Origin: Glandiceps talaboti
Lineage: Eukaryota > Hemichordata > Enteropneusta > Spengelidae
Reading direction: 5' to 3'
DNA: 64,000 nucleotides
NCBI RefSeq assembly: GCF_964340395.1
Contig: NC_135566.1
Location: 10,302,001-10,366,000, forward strand
The position numbers were made by a program, and so were the translations under genes. This document shows positions 36,201-49,499 of the stretch, piece by piece (the stretch's first letter is position 1; each line of letters starts with the position of its first letter). Under the pieces are notes generated by a model. That model searched no databases. It was not told the origin of the DNA and saw nothing but the letters and a program-made list of their open reading frames with translations.

Positions 36201-39042
36201 AATGAGATTGTAGTCAATTTGATGTCATCACTAAAAAAAATTCCCATAAACCCTTGCGGGGAAACCCCAAAATGCCGAACACATGTCAAGTGCAGTAGGG
36301 CTTCTTTACAAGATTTTAAACTTGAAAAAGTTACTTAGGTGTTATTTTCTATTTAGCCTAGAATCCAGTTGTCTAGTTCCTATACAGTATCGTTACCATT
36401 AACATCTCTACTTGTACTTACATTTAGTTAGAAACCACATTGGCATCCAGACTAAGAATCCAGGCGATTGGGGATTTTGGATTTCCCCATCTAAATAACA
36501 AAATAAGGAATTCAAAACCCCCATGCATGGATTCCTGTCTATTTTTTCACCGAAACTCATGTCAGTTGATAGCAATAATCAATATGAGTGTACTAAAGGC
36601 AGAAATAAGTCTAACTGGACTTTTCCTTGAAGTTGATGGCAGTAATCAATACAAGTGTACTAAAGGCAGAAATAAGTCTGACTGGACTTTTCCTTGAAGT
36701 TGATGGCAGTAATCAATACAAGTGTAATAAAAGCAGATTTGTCTGACTGGACTTTTCCTTTAAAGTTCAGAGAACGAAGATTGAAATAAGGGATGATGAG
36801 AATGCGTCACCACTTGAGAAAAACCTGAGATGCCATTTTACTATGAATGTTTAATGACATCAACATGGATTGATAGCTTATGTCCACATGTTGAAATAAC
36901 AACTTTAATTTGTGCCTATCCAGGATGCCTACCCTAGTTTCTATAATGATATCGAAAGTTGCGTCTACAGTACATTGACATACATTGTGTTTTCCATTGT
37001 AGTAAGAGATAACATACGATACCTGCTTCACTTAGCTTATCTCCACCACCAGAATATACGGAGCAGTAAAATTTGATCTGTCCAGATTTACTGTTACTGA
37101 GAGAAAGTAACTCCTTAGCTGTGTTAAGAAAGTCTCTTTTTGTCACCAGCACACCATCAGTTTCTGTTGTAGCACCACTGGCTGGGTCTCCAGGATGATT
37201 CTGTCGATTCACATGGGTATACAACCGTTGACCAAAACCTTCAACTGGATTTGAAAAATAGATCTGCAGGTAAGCAAGAGAACTCGATAGTCAATAATCG
37301 GTAAGATTTTCCTAAGAACTGGGTAGTCAGCAAATGACAAGCATGCACTAAACTTGTATAAATTCTTGTACAACTTGTAGTTACGCAAGGTAATAAATTT
37401 TCCAAAAATCACATAATCTCCAACATTAGATTGTGTATCACTGTTTGATAAACAAACCCCAAGGTGCACATCTGCACATAATCAAACATGGGTAGTATGG
37501 TAATAGTTAAAACTGAACACCAGGTGGCAGTATATAATCAGCTGATTACAGATGTTTGATAGTTTGATGTTCCATCTCTGTTGGTAATTTCAACACAATA
37601 AATGTAGTCAACACTGCCTTCTTTTCTAATAAAACTCATTATTTTCTAGAAACATTTAAGGGGCAGCTGTGCAAACAAAACAATAGAAACCTCATGTTTT
37701 AACATTTGTACTTAATATGTTCATTTTTCAGTACGTTAGTAACCTTTTCATTAAATAACAGGTCAACACAAAGAGTTGAGTAAATTGTATAAATTATAAA
37801 TTTTCGTAATTTTATTTGAAAGGTCTAAGGACATATAATCTAATGTTCATTATTTGAAGATTGAGAGAGTGAGAGACTTGGATAAAAAAAAATTACAACT
37901 GCCGACATCAGACTGTGGGTGAACAGAACCTGTTACAAACAGGGAAAGTAAACAACTGGATTATTAACACTTGGCACATCATGTTGGAAGTACAAAGACT
38001 TGTATTACATTCCATCATTTGATAACTTTGTAAGAACAGTTTTATGGCCCCTTTACATAATAGTTCATGTTTACAAACAATTTCCAGTTCCCCTACACAT
38101 AAAGAAGCCATAAAACTGTTCTATCAAACCATGGTGTGTAATACACGCACTAGTCTCTGATGTTCCAACATTCTGTGCCAAGTGTTATTAACCCAATTTA
38201 TTTGTTTACTTTCCCAGGTTTCGTTTTTTCCAGTCTGATGTTTGCAGTTGTAAAAGAGTAGTATTACCTGGAAAGCTTCTCTGTCTACACTCTGTGATGT
38301 TGTACCTGAAAACCTCCTCTGAAAGAAAGATAAAACAAAGTGTCTTATTCCGTAACTCCCTACTGTGCCCCCCCCCCCCCCCCACCGAACAAAAGTTGTA
38401 GAGTAATTCAAAGTAATTCGAATGCATAAGATTTTTATTCATCAAAGAGACACAGTTACAACTGTAACTAGACATGACTGGAACCATTTCTATTCATCTC
38501 CTGTTTATGTGGCACTTAACTCTATTTTTAGACATAATTTTCTGAAGATTTAATTAATTAATCACATTTGGAGAAGTAAGCACTGGCTTGTTTTGTCTGA
38601 CGTTTACACCCTAAACATTTGCACTATTATAGCCATTAGGTCATAATCCACTGGGCAGTGGTCACTATAATTTCAATAAATTCCATCTTCTTCACATGTC
38701 AGTACGTACTCAATATGAATAACACGGCTGTATATCAATATTATCATATATAGACACTGTACACATGTTAATTATTTACTTTTCACCATGACAGGGTGTC
38801 TTATAAAAAAACCGGGTATGCACACTAAGTTTTGCATGATGCTAGATGTGAATTATTACAGTACGGTGTATTTTCTTCGAGGTGAATGGGAATGTGGATG
38901 TAATTATTTCTATTCTTTCATCTAGCCGACAACCTACCTGCAGGAGTTTGACCACCTGCGGTGGAGCTTGCGCCTCCAGCGACTGATGATGATCATGATC
39001 ATGATCACTACGTCGTCGATCGCTCGTTTGTGACTGTCCCAT
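30233..39042 (-). CDS. TLDc-domain protein, 448 aa, 10 exons
   Basis: A TLDc-domain protein broadly like MEAK7/RTC5. TLDc proteins act on lysosomal V-ATPase or in oxidative-stress resistance; this member's job is not known to me. Exons in transcript order: 39042-38938, 38318-38268, 37263-37023, 36089-35857, 35335-35204, 34512-34343, 33748-33675, 33406-33249, 31038-30952, 30328-30233; 1347 nt in frame. MGQSQTSD at the N-terminus is a possible N-myristoylation site, as in MEAK7. Residues 35-250 form a helical region resembling the N-terminal half of RTC5-type proteins. The TLDc domain spans about 255-395: DHWVTLYDSNSKGLSMNRFQ, GPTIMVVTCSAGYLFIVAVD, GGAGCSIFQLSP. The tail WEENPDKFILEMGGIKVNHA is charged. 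An in-frame ATG 177 nt upstream (39219, MMGNFQ) could extend the N-terminus by 59 residues. The intron between 31038 and 33249 carries a transposon. Confidence 0.88.
31176..32992. mobile_element. 1.8-kb DNA transposon in a TLDc-gene intron
   Basis: The ends are inverted repeats CAGGGCATGYCTTTTGA (17 bp, one mismatch), flanked by 6-bp duplications AAGAAT (31170-31175 and 32993-32998). CACTCGCCT motifs are repeated beneath both ends. It is more GC-rich at its left end than the surrounding DNA. A segment at about 31845-31950 returns inverted at about 32508-32577. The open frames (up to 133 codons) show no transposase motif, so it looks non-autonomous. The superfamily is not clear: the CAGGG end is hAT-like but a 6-bp duplication is not. 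Confidence 0.82.
35363..35465. mobile_element. quasi-palindromic ~100-bp element, copy 4
   Basis: It starts AGTCTGTGAGGTACATCG and ends GTATCTTACAGTCT, with core GGGGCGCCCTCACACA. It lies 27 bp from the exon 35204-35335, within the adjacent intron. Confidence 0.75.
36565..36763. repeat. 67-bp tandem triplication
   Basis: Copies start at 36565, 36632 and 36699 (GTTGATRGCARTAATCAATA). The last is slightly shortened. It lies in a TLDc-gene intron; open frames through it are repeat artefacts. Confidence 0.93.
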
Positions 39043-39535
39043 GATTAGCAGTCTTCGATCGTGCAAAGCCTGGCACAGGCTTAATTGATATGGCTTCCGA
39101 CTTGAATATTGGGGGGTAAAGTAAATTGTGAAACTTCTTAGACCAAATAATGACTGGACGTCACCCGGCGATGTTGAGGTTTCTGCTACTGGGCAGCCAT
39201 TTTGAAAATTACCCATCATTCTTCACCTGTTTGGCCGATTTACAAAGTAACGATCAAAATCTTAATGCGCGAAGCTTAATTTTATCAGTGTAGAATTAAA
39301 AATAACAAAACTAATTTAAATAATGACGTGACTGTTATTCATAAAGTAATATTTAAAAGTGAATAAATCAAGGTTTTATTCAATATATACAAATATATTA
39401 ATATTTTGTAGGTTTCTTTAGTTAGCGCCATGAGATGGTTAGGTGTTGTTAGGCACTGTCCAATTTCCAGAGAGGAAGACCACCTAAACTGATTTCTCTA
39501 TAATATCCACATAAATTTTGTGATTTGTCGCAGAT
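39043..39535. promoter_or_regulatory. head-to-head promoter region, TLDc and ZDHHC genes
   Basis: The two start codons diverge 493 bp apart, so both promoters, and perhaps a shared one, must lie here. The middle is AT-rich (39240-39420). No canonical TATA position can be fixed without transcript starts. Confidence 0.55.
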
Positions 39536-39639
39536 ATGGCCTGTTGCAAGAAAAAATGTAAACCATCAACACAGTACATTCCAGTGACCTTTGCATATTC
39601 GTTGCTACTTGGATGTACAACTCTGTTCTTCGCTTTTCC
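39536..39639 (+). CDS. first coding exon of a ZDHHC5/8-type palmitoyltransferase (partial)
   Basis: ATG followed by 34 codons and two bases, ending at a consensus donor (TTTTCC then GTAAGT). The peptide MACCKKKCKPSTQYIPVTFA then YSLLLGCTTLFFAF matches the N-terminus and first membrane helix of ZDHHC5/ZDHHC8, S-acyltransferases that palmitoylate proteins at the plasma membrane; the exon boundary also fits that family. The Cys-rich start (CCKKKC) could itself be palmitoylated. The DHHC catalytic exon and all others are missing from the window, implying a first intron of more than 24 kb on this strand, or an orphan exon. Confidence 0.72.
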
Positions 39640-41810
39640 GTAAGTATTATAATACTCGATACATTGTCATCGTAGTATAGCCCATTATACGCACGGCTCG
39701 ACTCGAGGTTCCAAGCCTTGCCGTTAGTTTTTTTTTAGACTGGTCAAAAACATGCTTGTAGGCTTACATGTACGTCACGCCCCTACTGTTTGTAGAGATG
39801 TCCCGTCGTGTCCAGCAGTTCGACCTTTATTTTAACGGATGCTCCCAGTTAGCAGTTTGTTTTTCTCAACACGTAGTAAATAATTTCATAATCATAATAT
39901 CAAATCAAAGGCTACACAAGTTATGTAGTACAGCCAAAGTACATATCCGAGCATCATTGATGCCTGTGACTTTAAGTAACTTGACTGGTTGTCTCCTGGT
40001 TCTGTATATCATGATCAGTTTTTTCTCAGCTGCTCAACTTGAACCCCTCCCACACACACACAATTAAAAACGACTAAAACTATCTAATGACTACAGCAAG
40101 TACTGTTTGTACATGCTGGTAATGTCAGTTTTATTTCATAACAACACCAGTGTCAATGGTATTTGTAATTTCCACAACAACAATTTGGAAACCTTCCAGT
40201 TTTATGTTACAGGCCAATGACCCTATAACCCACAAATCAATATTAAAACAACTGCAGCCTTCAGTTATGAAAGAAAACAAGCTATGCTGAGAATCACTGC
40301 TGGAGTTCAATCAAAACATTTCACTGAGATCACGTTTAATCACCGGATAAGAATTGTTCAGTTTGTGTGCCATTAAGTGATGATGGAAACTTATAGTATT
40401 ATTCACATTATGCCCAGCATAATGACCCTAAACATTTTGAAAATAATTGAGGTCAAAGTGACTGTGAAGAGCGTTGATAGTACATGTAACTTCTAAGTCT
40501 GTGATAACCCCAGACTAACCTTGCAGAAAAGGATATCATATCTGTATCATTGATGTACAAACACCTAATAGTGTATAAATCCATTTACTGGCTTAACTAA
40601 AATTTGGGTGTGGCCGTATGCAGGAGGTAAATTTGTGAGCATACTTCTTTATTTGATAGCTCTTAAACTCAGACCTTCACTATCAAATTGTTTGAAATTG
40701 AATTGTGTATCAACCTGATGCTTCGGTTCATTTGAATACAACTTCCTGATTAGAGTGGCCTGACTTGACTGTGTTCGACCAATCACAGACCAATTGTGCA
40801 ATACTTCCCTAGCTACCATAAATCCAGTACATGTCCTGTATCTAAGTTGATTCTAATTTGTTGAATATAAGTATCATTTTCAAAATCATAACAACATTCT
40901 TATAATATGTTATGAAAGTTAAAATATAACATTACCTCCTAATAGGTTTGTGTATGATACATCGTATATGATTTATATTAATTTGTGGGTGAAATTTAGA
41001 TGCCTGGTTTAAGTCAGTTATAGAGATTGAGATATAAATGTAAAGGAAAGTTAATATAACAAGAATCCGTTAATTATTTACTCTGAAAGTGAAAACATAT
41101 TCATGTATGTGACAAATGACCTGCAGGGCAGCCGGGGCTCAAAAGTGTAATGTTGCTGGAGATTTGAATTTGATTATCCAATTGAGTCAGACTAGTATTA
41201 CACTCTGATATAGTATAGTAGAATTCAAAGATATTTGACACTTCTTTACCTAGAGGTTGAACAAGAAACTGTACTAATATGTAGTTTGTTGCAGCATATC
41301 ACAGTGTGTTTGGAAAAAAATCATTTATCATAAATTTTCTTCTCCTTAAAATTCAATAAATATGCATATTTTTCTAATGTGAAGACATTTGTACAGTTGA
41401 GTTCAAAAGGTAACTTAGGTTCATTGTAGTAGTTATCTAAAGGTGTTTCTAGCAGTGCTCATTTCTTGAGATATATTCACATACATTTACACTAATGGCG
41501 TTTTTGAAGAGAAGCATGTGACCCAGTTATTTGTAAGACTTTTGACGACCCAATTGTAACTGTTCATACATCACAGCTAATTTAGTTTTCTAGTACAATG
41601 TACCACATGTACCATATTCACCCTTTTTATACGTTTTCACTGTTGACATTTTGCAGACATTATTATTATCATCTTTTCTGCCTTTTCACGGTTCGATCAG
41701 AACTACATACTTTGTCACCACTGAAGAATCTAACTGTACAATTTTTACTTGTGTGCCTTCCCCTGCTACCCTTGTGTATGTTGTTGTTGTTTTTTAGCAC
41801 AACTGAACTG
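39640..41810. other. no gene seen; probable ZDHHC intron
   Basis: AT-rich DNA with no recognisable exon. The 99-codon frame at 39768-40067 and the 120-codon frame at 41598-41960 (partly in a GT repeat) lack splice context and family resemblance. Confidence 0.5.
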
Positions 41811-42429
41811 AGGTTCAGTAGTGCTATAGGGATCGCCTGGCGTCTGTCTGTCTGTGTGTGTGTGTGTGTGGATGTGTGTGTGTGTGTAAACAACTTAAAG
41901 TCAAAAACCGCTGAACCGATTGCCACGATATTGGGTGGGTCCATTACCTTGGGTGTCTAGTTGGGAAATTGTTCAAATCAAAATGATCGCATCACAGGTG
42001 TGTGATTTGGGTCAAAAAATGTGATTTTTGGTCAAAAAACTTAAACTCAGAAACTACTGGGCAGATTGGTGCGAAATTTGGTGGGAACATTCTTAAGGGG
42101 GTGTAAAGTAAGATTTGTTCATGACGGGATGATTCCATCAGTGATATGCAAATTAGGGCTAAAAATGTGTCTTTTTGGTTAAAAATCTATAATTCCAAAA
42201 CTATTGAGCAGATTGGGCTGAAATTTAATGGGAATGTATCTAGGGATGTATGGACAAAGATATATTAAGCATGCCATGATTCCATGAGTGATATGCAAAT
42301 TAGGTGTAAAAATGTTCATTTTTGGTCAAAAACTTATATCTCAAAAAGTACTTGGTCACCGAGTCTGAAACTTGGTGAGATGTTACTGAGTGTTATTTTT
42401 CAAAACATTTTGACAAAATTGGCCCTAGC

Positions 42430-43080
42430 GACCATGACCACGCCCTTAGCAACAACCAAATGGCAGTATATTTTGGTCAAATAACAACATCATATGGTAG
42501 GCAAATGAGTAAACATTCAAAAAATGTATGCAAATACCGTAGCAACCATGACCACGCCCATAGCAACAGCCAAACGGTCGTGTATTTCACAAAGATAACA
42601 ACAGGGATTAATAGACAATTGAATAAACGTTCAAAAAATGTATGTAAATTTGCCTAGCAACAAGACCACGCCCATAGCAACAGCCAAATAATCATGTATA
42701 TTGCAAAGATAACAACAGGAATAGAAAGACAAATGAATAAACATTCAAAAAATGTATGCAAATGTGCCTAGCAACAAGACCACGCCCATAGCAACAGCCA
42801 AATGATCACATATATTGCAAAGATAACAAAGGGGATTATTAGACAATTAAATAAACATTCAAAAAATGTATGCAAGTGTGCCTAGCAACAAGACCACGCC
42901 CATAGCAACAGCCAAATGATCACATATATTGTGAAGATAACAATGGGGATTAATAGACAATTGAATAAACATTCAAAAAATGTATGTAAATATGCCTAGC
43001 AACAAGACCACATCCATAGCAAAAGCCAAATGATAGCATATATCGTAAAGATAGCAACATGGTTGGATAGGCAACTGGAT
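42430..43080. repeat. 114-bp tandem repeats, six units
   Basis: The block GACCACGCCCATAGCAACAG recurs at exact 114-bp steps from about 42435 to 43010. Between blocks each unit has AACATTCAAAAAATGTATG. Confidence 0.93.
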
Positions 43081-44435
43081 AGTCATTCACCAAATGAACA
43101 CTTATTGTTAGCATGTTAGCATTTTTAAAAACTGTACAGTTGTGCTACAACGCCATTGGCGGTATTTTTATAGTTGGAATATGAATAAATGTTTCCTTAA
43201 AAGATGATTTAAATAAACATGTATCATATTGTCTTGCAGTCTTATTTAAAACCAAGTAAAGATCATAGTGATTTGTGAATTGATTAATCTTTGTTCATGG
43301 AGAGTAATTAAATGTGTACCATTAATTAATTAGGAAACTAATTAAACTTAACAACATTACTGTAATTAACAAATGTTATCACTGGGATGTCTTTCAAGCT
43401 CAAAATGTTTATGTATCATATTATGTAAGTCAGAGAGGTTGTTGTTTTTAAAATCCTCTTAGACTTCAGGTCAAGTGTGCTAGCAACAAACATGGACCTT
43501 ACAGGATTCTAAATGGTGTTAGTGGACAACTGAGTCTGTTAGTATTTTATTATGCACCAGATTTAAACTGAATGCCTCCCGTAAGGGAATCACTAATTGT
43601 GCAAATAACTCATTAAACTAAAAAAACTATAGTAACAGGCTTTTTTTGGACAGGTGTGCTTTCTTAGGTTAATGTATGTGCCAAATTATACGGAATTTGA
43701 AGAGTGCATGATACTGCTTAATCACTGAATATTGTTCATTATTCAAAATATTCATTAAAGGTAAAAGTTGCAGCAACAAACTTCATAGGACAGGTGCATA
43801 TTATATGAATTTTAAGCTTGCATTCTTAAGATACAGCCTAGTTACCTAAAATAATTGATTATGCAAATTTTTCATTAAAACTGTAAGCTATATCAACACA
43901 TGTTATAGGACATATCCACTTTGTTATGGTTAATGTATGTACTAAATTATATTGAAATTCAAGTATGCATTCTTATGATATATCTTAATTACCAAAAATC
44001 ATTAATCATGCAGATTAGTTAATATCAAAACTGTAAGGTACATCAACAACTTCATAGGGCGTATAAAGTTTGTTATGTTTAATGTATGAAGTAATTATAT
44101 TGAAATTGAAGTATGCAGTCGTAAGATATAGCCTAATTACCAAGAATCATTAATTATGCAAATTATTCATTAACACTGAAAGGTACATCAACAAATTTTA
44201 TAGGAAAAATGTATGTTGTTATGTTTAACGAATATCTAAATTATATTGAAATTGAAGTATGCAGTCTTAAGATATTGCTTAATTAGTTGATTTCATTGAT
44301 ATGCAAATTTCCCTAATTAACATGAACAGATCTAGCTCAAAAACTAATCAGGTCTAGCCATTACACCAAACATTATATGTACTAAATTTCATTATAATTG
44401 AGCTAGTCGTTTTTAAGAAAATGGTGATACAGACA

Positions 44436-44499
<64 letters not shown>
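44436..44499. repeat. (CA)n microsatellite
   Basis: About 32 CA dinucleotides inside the 3' part of the composite element. Confidence 0.97.
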
Positions 44500-44500
<1 letters not shown>

Positions 44501-44789
44501 AGAGAGACGGATGTATGACAGACACACAGACAGACATCCCCCTTTTAATAGATAATACCTCCTGTACCCTTGCGGGAGGTAAAAAGAAATGACATTCAAT
44601 CATAATGTTATCTTATAACAGAGTGACATTGACTAATAGGTGACATCTAACATGTGTTAGTAATCTATAGACTATTAATCTATCCCAGGGGCACTGTTTA
44701 CAGGTTATAGTAAAACCAATTGATGTTGTTAGTGGTTTTCTAAACTACCCATTTATGATCTCTTATAAAGGGGAGATGTTATTAAAGAA

Positions 44790-45005
44790 ATCAATGTCTG
44801 TCTGTCTGTTTGTTTGTCTGTCCCATCATTATCTCAAACTTCAAAGACCACTGACTCATATGAAATGAAATTTGTTATTTATAGTTCTTACAGAAAGCAA
44901 TGTCTGTCTGGCTGTCTGTCAGCCTGCATGTCTGTCTGTCAGTCAGTCCTATCAGTATCTCAAACTAAGGTATTTCAAAGACCACTGACTCATATGAAAT
45001 AAAAA
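44790..45005. repeat. tandem duplication with CTGT runs
   Basis: Two copies of a block of about 115 bp, each starting AATGTCTGTCTG and ending CAAAGACCACTGACTCATAT (ends at about 44860 and 44996). Confidence 0.8.
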
Positions 45006-45682
45006 AGTGTAATTTATACAAATGTAGTCCTTGCAGGAATTGCTACAGCTGATTTTGTAACCTAACCTAAGGGGGCTTTGTCACTACTCATCCATCAACT
45101 CGTAGTGACAAAACTCATACATGTAGATCACAAGTATTTTTGGGCTGAATGAACGAAAATATTGGAGAATAATTATACTAGCGCCAGTAATATCAAAGAA
45201 ATATTGGTAGAAGTAATGGCAGTTTTGAATGTTTTGAATCATATTTTGAACACAGCAGAACCAATGACGTAGACAGGCGCTGTTGCAATGTAGAACGACC
45301 ATGGTATAAATTCCATGTTTTGGCTTATGAATGGTATAATGATATTGAGAACAATTTCTATTTTCAATATTTCTTAGGTTTAACTTTCAGAACAAAAACA
45401 AAGGATTTGTGTTATTCATGAATTTGATATAGGCTAACCCTAGAAGTCCGTAGATTCTACAAAGTGTATATAAATTACAATTATAAGCTGACAGGCTGAG
45501 ATAGGATGTCAGGCATTATAGGGTAAAGGAATAATTTAGATAGAAAACCCTGGGAGAAATACCTATGGGACCTCAGGTAGCTGTACATGTACTTGCAGCC
45601 CTTAGGAAAAAACGCTAATAGAGTCTCCAATTTACATCGTGTACGTGAGTCATTCTCTACCCTTTCAACTAAGCAGTTAGCT

Positions 45683-45778
45683 AGACTGAAAGAGCCAGGC
45701 GTTCCTTCCGCTTATATAATGTGTTCTCTGGGTAGTAGGGGATTACATAAGCGGACCAATAGCTGGACCTTTCAGACT
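45683..45778. mobile_element. 96-bp hairpin MITE, intact copy
   Basis: Left arm AGACTGAAAGAGCCAGGCG...CCGCTTATATAAT; right arm read in reverse AGTCTGAAAGGTCCAGC...CCGCTTATGTAAT. It has no coding role. A second copy at about 62315-62740 is split by a SINE. Confidence 0.8.
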
Positions 45779-45835
45779 AACAGTTTGCATGATGAAAGAA
45801 ATGTTTTAAATTTATTACTGTCATCAAAAAAATGA

Positions 45836-48800
45836 CATATCCACCCTCTCCCCTCACATGCTCAAAGCCACAGTAGCTGTAACTGGAATTTCTTGTTCAT
45901 GACATTTTATATTTTTGTTTTGCTGATTCATGTATGATCACTTCATTGATCAAACACGAACGTTCTACATATTGACCATTTGTTAACAAACTAATCTGGT
46001 CCTTATGGGTGACTACAAATCAGGTGTAATTTCACCAAACAAACAAGGATTACCACATAGGGATTACCAGGTACTAAGTTTTAAAGGCCAAAGTTTCAAT
46101 CCCAGGTTCTCACATTAGTGTTATAATCATAATCTTATAAGTTGAGGATAAGATTATTAATTTCTTGTAGGACAATTTTTTTCTCTGTAGTTTTGCCAGG
46201 TAACTGTTTCTCACACCTAAATTTTATTTCTTATCAGAATTGGATTTTAAACTTGTAAGGGAAAAAGTTGGATCAGAGAGATAGATATATGCATGTTACT
46301 GTTTTGTACATATGTGATAGTAGTATACATTCTGTACATGTTACATGTCTGTTATAGTTAGTATAGGACATCAATCCATTTTATGAAAGAAACCTAATAG
46401 CTGAGATTTATGTATGCTTTATTTCATCTCATCTCATCTACAATCGATGATTGAGATTGTGTTGCCATGGTAATAAGCTTGCATTTAAGAAGCTTCAGCA
46501 AGATCTCAGAAAATCATTATTGTCTCATTTCCCAGTTAATCTTCGCATGATAAGTAAAGTATTTCCAATCTCATGAGATGCCATTATCATTACATTGAGT
46601 CCCACTATTTCATAGAGTATTTGGTTCAAGGTTGATTTGCAAGGCAAGCTCACGTTATCTATCTCTAGATCACTATGTGTGATGCATACTTTGAAATTTT
46701 CAAGTGCATGTAATGGGTGTTCATGCCTCTAGAAGCAACAGATTGCTTTCATATTAAACTTAAGCATGTTCATTTATGATTATTTAGGGTCTGTATTTTC
46801 TTACTAATTGAATGCAGGGTTTTCTTACATTTTCTTTACACAACGTATATTTCTTTTGACAGTAAGAATGAAAATGCAGAAGTCATTTTGTTTGATTAAA
46901 TAAATTATGGATAATTATAATTTTTTTCTTGTAAATATAGGATTTTTTTTAGTACAAGTACAGTCATGCATTACATGTAAATGTCTTCTTTAATAAAGAA
47001 TGAAAATGCAGATTAATCATTTTGTGTAACAAGTGAAATACTGATTTTTTTTTCACAGTTTTATCAATTTTCTTCTAAATGTAGGCAAATAAAGAATGAA
47101 AAAGAATGATAATTTTGTTTATCAAGTAAAAATATCAGTTATTTTCGCAGTTTTAAAAAAAATTCTTCTAAATGTGGGTTTTCTTAGCTACAAGGAATGA
47201 ATTATGTCTTTCAATAATTTGAACAAAGAGTGAAAAGACAGAATGAGCATTTTGTATGTCAAGTAAAAACATGGAGAAAAAGTTATCAATATGCTAGATA
47301 TTGCATTATTGGGGAAGTATTGCTTGTTGTTTTTATCATATTTTTTTTATAACCATACTGTTTCCATCCATATTGTAAAAACTGTCGATATAAAAATAAA
47401 CTGGAAAGGATTTCTCTTTGTAGCATTTTATGTGCATAAGAGATTGCACCATACATACAGTCTGACTTGCCATAATCGGATTAAAATTTAATGTCGAAAT
47501 ACAGCTAGATGTATTACTCGCAGAGAGACAAAATAAAAAACAAATAACAATATACAAAGGAAATAGAGGTAAAGAAAGGAAACATGACTGTTTTCCTGCT
47601 TCTATACTTCTCAGTGAATACAAGGACACATTCATTTTGCATTATGGTTATTAGCATTACGTAACAAGATATTGTCCAAGGAGAAATGTGTACACAAATA
47701 TCTAAAAAAAAAAATTACTAAAAAATTACATAGCAATGGAGAATTTATTCCAGAGATGTGATTATTTGACACAGTATACTGCTCTAGTGAATGAGTCTCT
47801 TTAGAAAGGAGAGTATAAGTATTTCTTTCAAGTTGTTAGTCTTAATTCAACTGTTATAAGAAGACATGTGTAATAAATAGTATTAATTCTATTCTTAAAT
47901 TGTTGAGGAAATTCACAGAACTTTTGAGTTTTTTTAAATACAAATTTCCACAACTCTTTTTCTAGAAAAATTGAGAGAAAGTGTAAATTGTGATATCCTT
48001 TGATATATATTAAAAATAATCAGTATGCTCTAACTCCAGCAAGTTGTTGAGGAAATTCACGTAAATGAATTTTTTCACGCAAATTTCCATGATTCATGTC
48101 GTAATTTTCTTAGGAAAAAAATGATCATTCTTGTAATGAGAGAAAATCGGTAAAATTTAAAATTGTCATAAAAACTTTGATATGTAGCTGATGGTAGTGA
48201 CATCTGATGACGTCAATACTAGTCTGATAAGCTTTAAAGGTTGAATATAGTTGACGTACTGAACTTGGAAGACAAACTTACATGTACATATAAATATCAT
48301 AATATCGATAATGTTGCCATGCATTGTTGACATTATTGTATTCCAGTAGAGCAAAAATTCATCTCTGGATTTTGTGAATATTTTATTCTTTTAATTATTT
48401 ATTTATATATTTAGTTGTTGTTTTTTTATACCTGTATTTCTTTTCCCTGTTGTCTCTTTTTCTGATGAAATAAACATTTAATGTATGACTGCTTGAAATT
48501 GACACATTTTTTTTTTTTGCATTTTTGCATATTGAGCCTATGAAACAAAACAACATCACAAGTCATGTCCTTCAAAAATACAACATTCCTCAGTGTTTTT
48601 GCAATGTCTATCATATCTGTCTAATTGAAAATATTATACGAAGGTTAAATATATACATTTATGTCACAAAAACAGCTCAGTTCACAATTCAGAAATATTT
48701 AGTTTCGAGGTCAGAAATACAGGAATATTACAAATCATTTGTTGTTTATAGTATCAAGTCCCAATGACATAGACATACCATACTGGTCAATGAAATGTGA

Positions 48801-49200
48801 GATTTCCTTATTATGTATAGCTACCCAAGACAACTCACTGACACTTTGATGTAAACAGATTGTTATTTCGTATACATGTATGTTGAATTATGGCTGCGTG
48901 TAGTGGAGAACACATATGGTAATTGGTATACAAATGTAACATATATATCAGGATTACATTGAATCTAGCCATTTTGGGAGTGCACTCACCACTGCCAGTT
49001 TTAAGTGATTAATTATATTGTACATGCTTATTCAGAAAGAATCAAGAAAGAATCACAGAACTATTAAATTTAAACAAAAACTAGCATGTTTAAGAAATGC
49101 TCAATCAAAATTAATGAGGTGCAGCCCACCACAATGGATTTAGAATAACCTCCAAACCTCCACCCCACCCACACACGCCCACATACACATTTATAATTAC
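45836..49200. other. no gene seen
   Basis: Very AT-rich. Several loosely repeated paragraphs (46800-47280) share AAGAATGAAAATGCAGA and TCATTTTGT. There is no splice-bounded coding segment. Confidence 0.5.
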
Positions 49201-49244
49201 ATGTATATATGCCATACATATATACATATACACATGCTTACGTA

Positions 49245-49263
49245 TACACTGTACATACATACA

Positions 49264-49294
<31 letters not shown>

Positions 49295-49367
49295 TATACA
49301 CATACATACATACTGCATACATTGTACACACCATACATATATACACACCATACATACCCACACACAC

Positions 49368-49420
<53 letters not shown>
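49245..49420. repeat. (CATA)n and (CA)n microsatellites
   Basis: CATA repeats at about 49253-49295, mixed CACACCATACA, then (CA)n at about 49370-49419. Open frames on both strands are repeat products. Confidence 0.95.
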
Positions 49421-49421
<1 letters not shown>

Positions 49422-49499
49422 AACACCTTTCTTATGAATGATATAGTTGGGACTATCGTGATTAAGTTTTCAAAGATGTAACCAAATTGGAAAGTGATA

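Larger units (their letters stand above)
41811..44582. mobile_element. 2.8-kb composite non-coding repeat element
   Basis: It starts near AGGTTCAGTAGTGCTATAGG followed by a CTGT/GT run, then diverged paragraphs each containing a core like CNGATTGNNNNGAAATTTGGTG (41910-42400), then 114-bp tandem repeats (42430-43080), then about four units of roughly 148 bp (43660-44300). It ends in a CA run and a hairpin, TACCTCC ... GGGAGGTA, at 44557-44582. A fragment of the same type may be the sequence at 1630-1700. It has no coding capacity. A terminal hairpin recalls Helitrons, but the expected 5' TC and 3' CTRR ends are not evident. Confidence 0.6.

Noticed and set aside
38842-39219. TLDc-protein start at 39219 (MMGNFQ...)
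   Set aside because: It is in frame and possible, but the extra 59 residues resemble nothing in the family, whereas the ATG at 39042 gives a direct MGQS myristoylation-type start. Kept only as an alternative.
45587-45835. 82-codon plus-strand frame as a gene
   Set aside because: Over a third of it is the hairpin MITE at 45683-45778.
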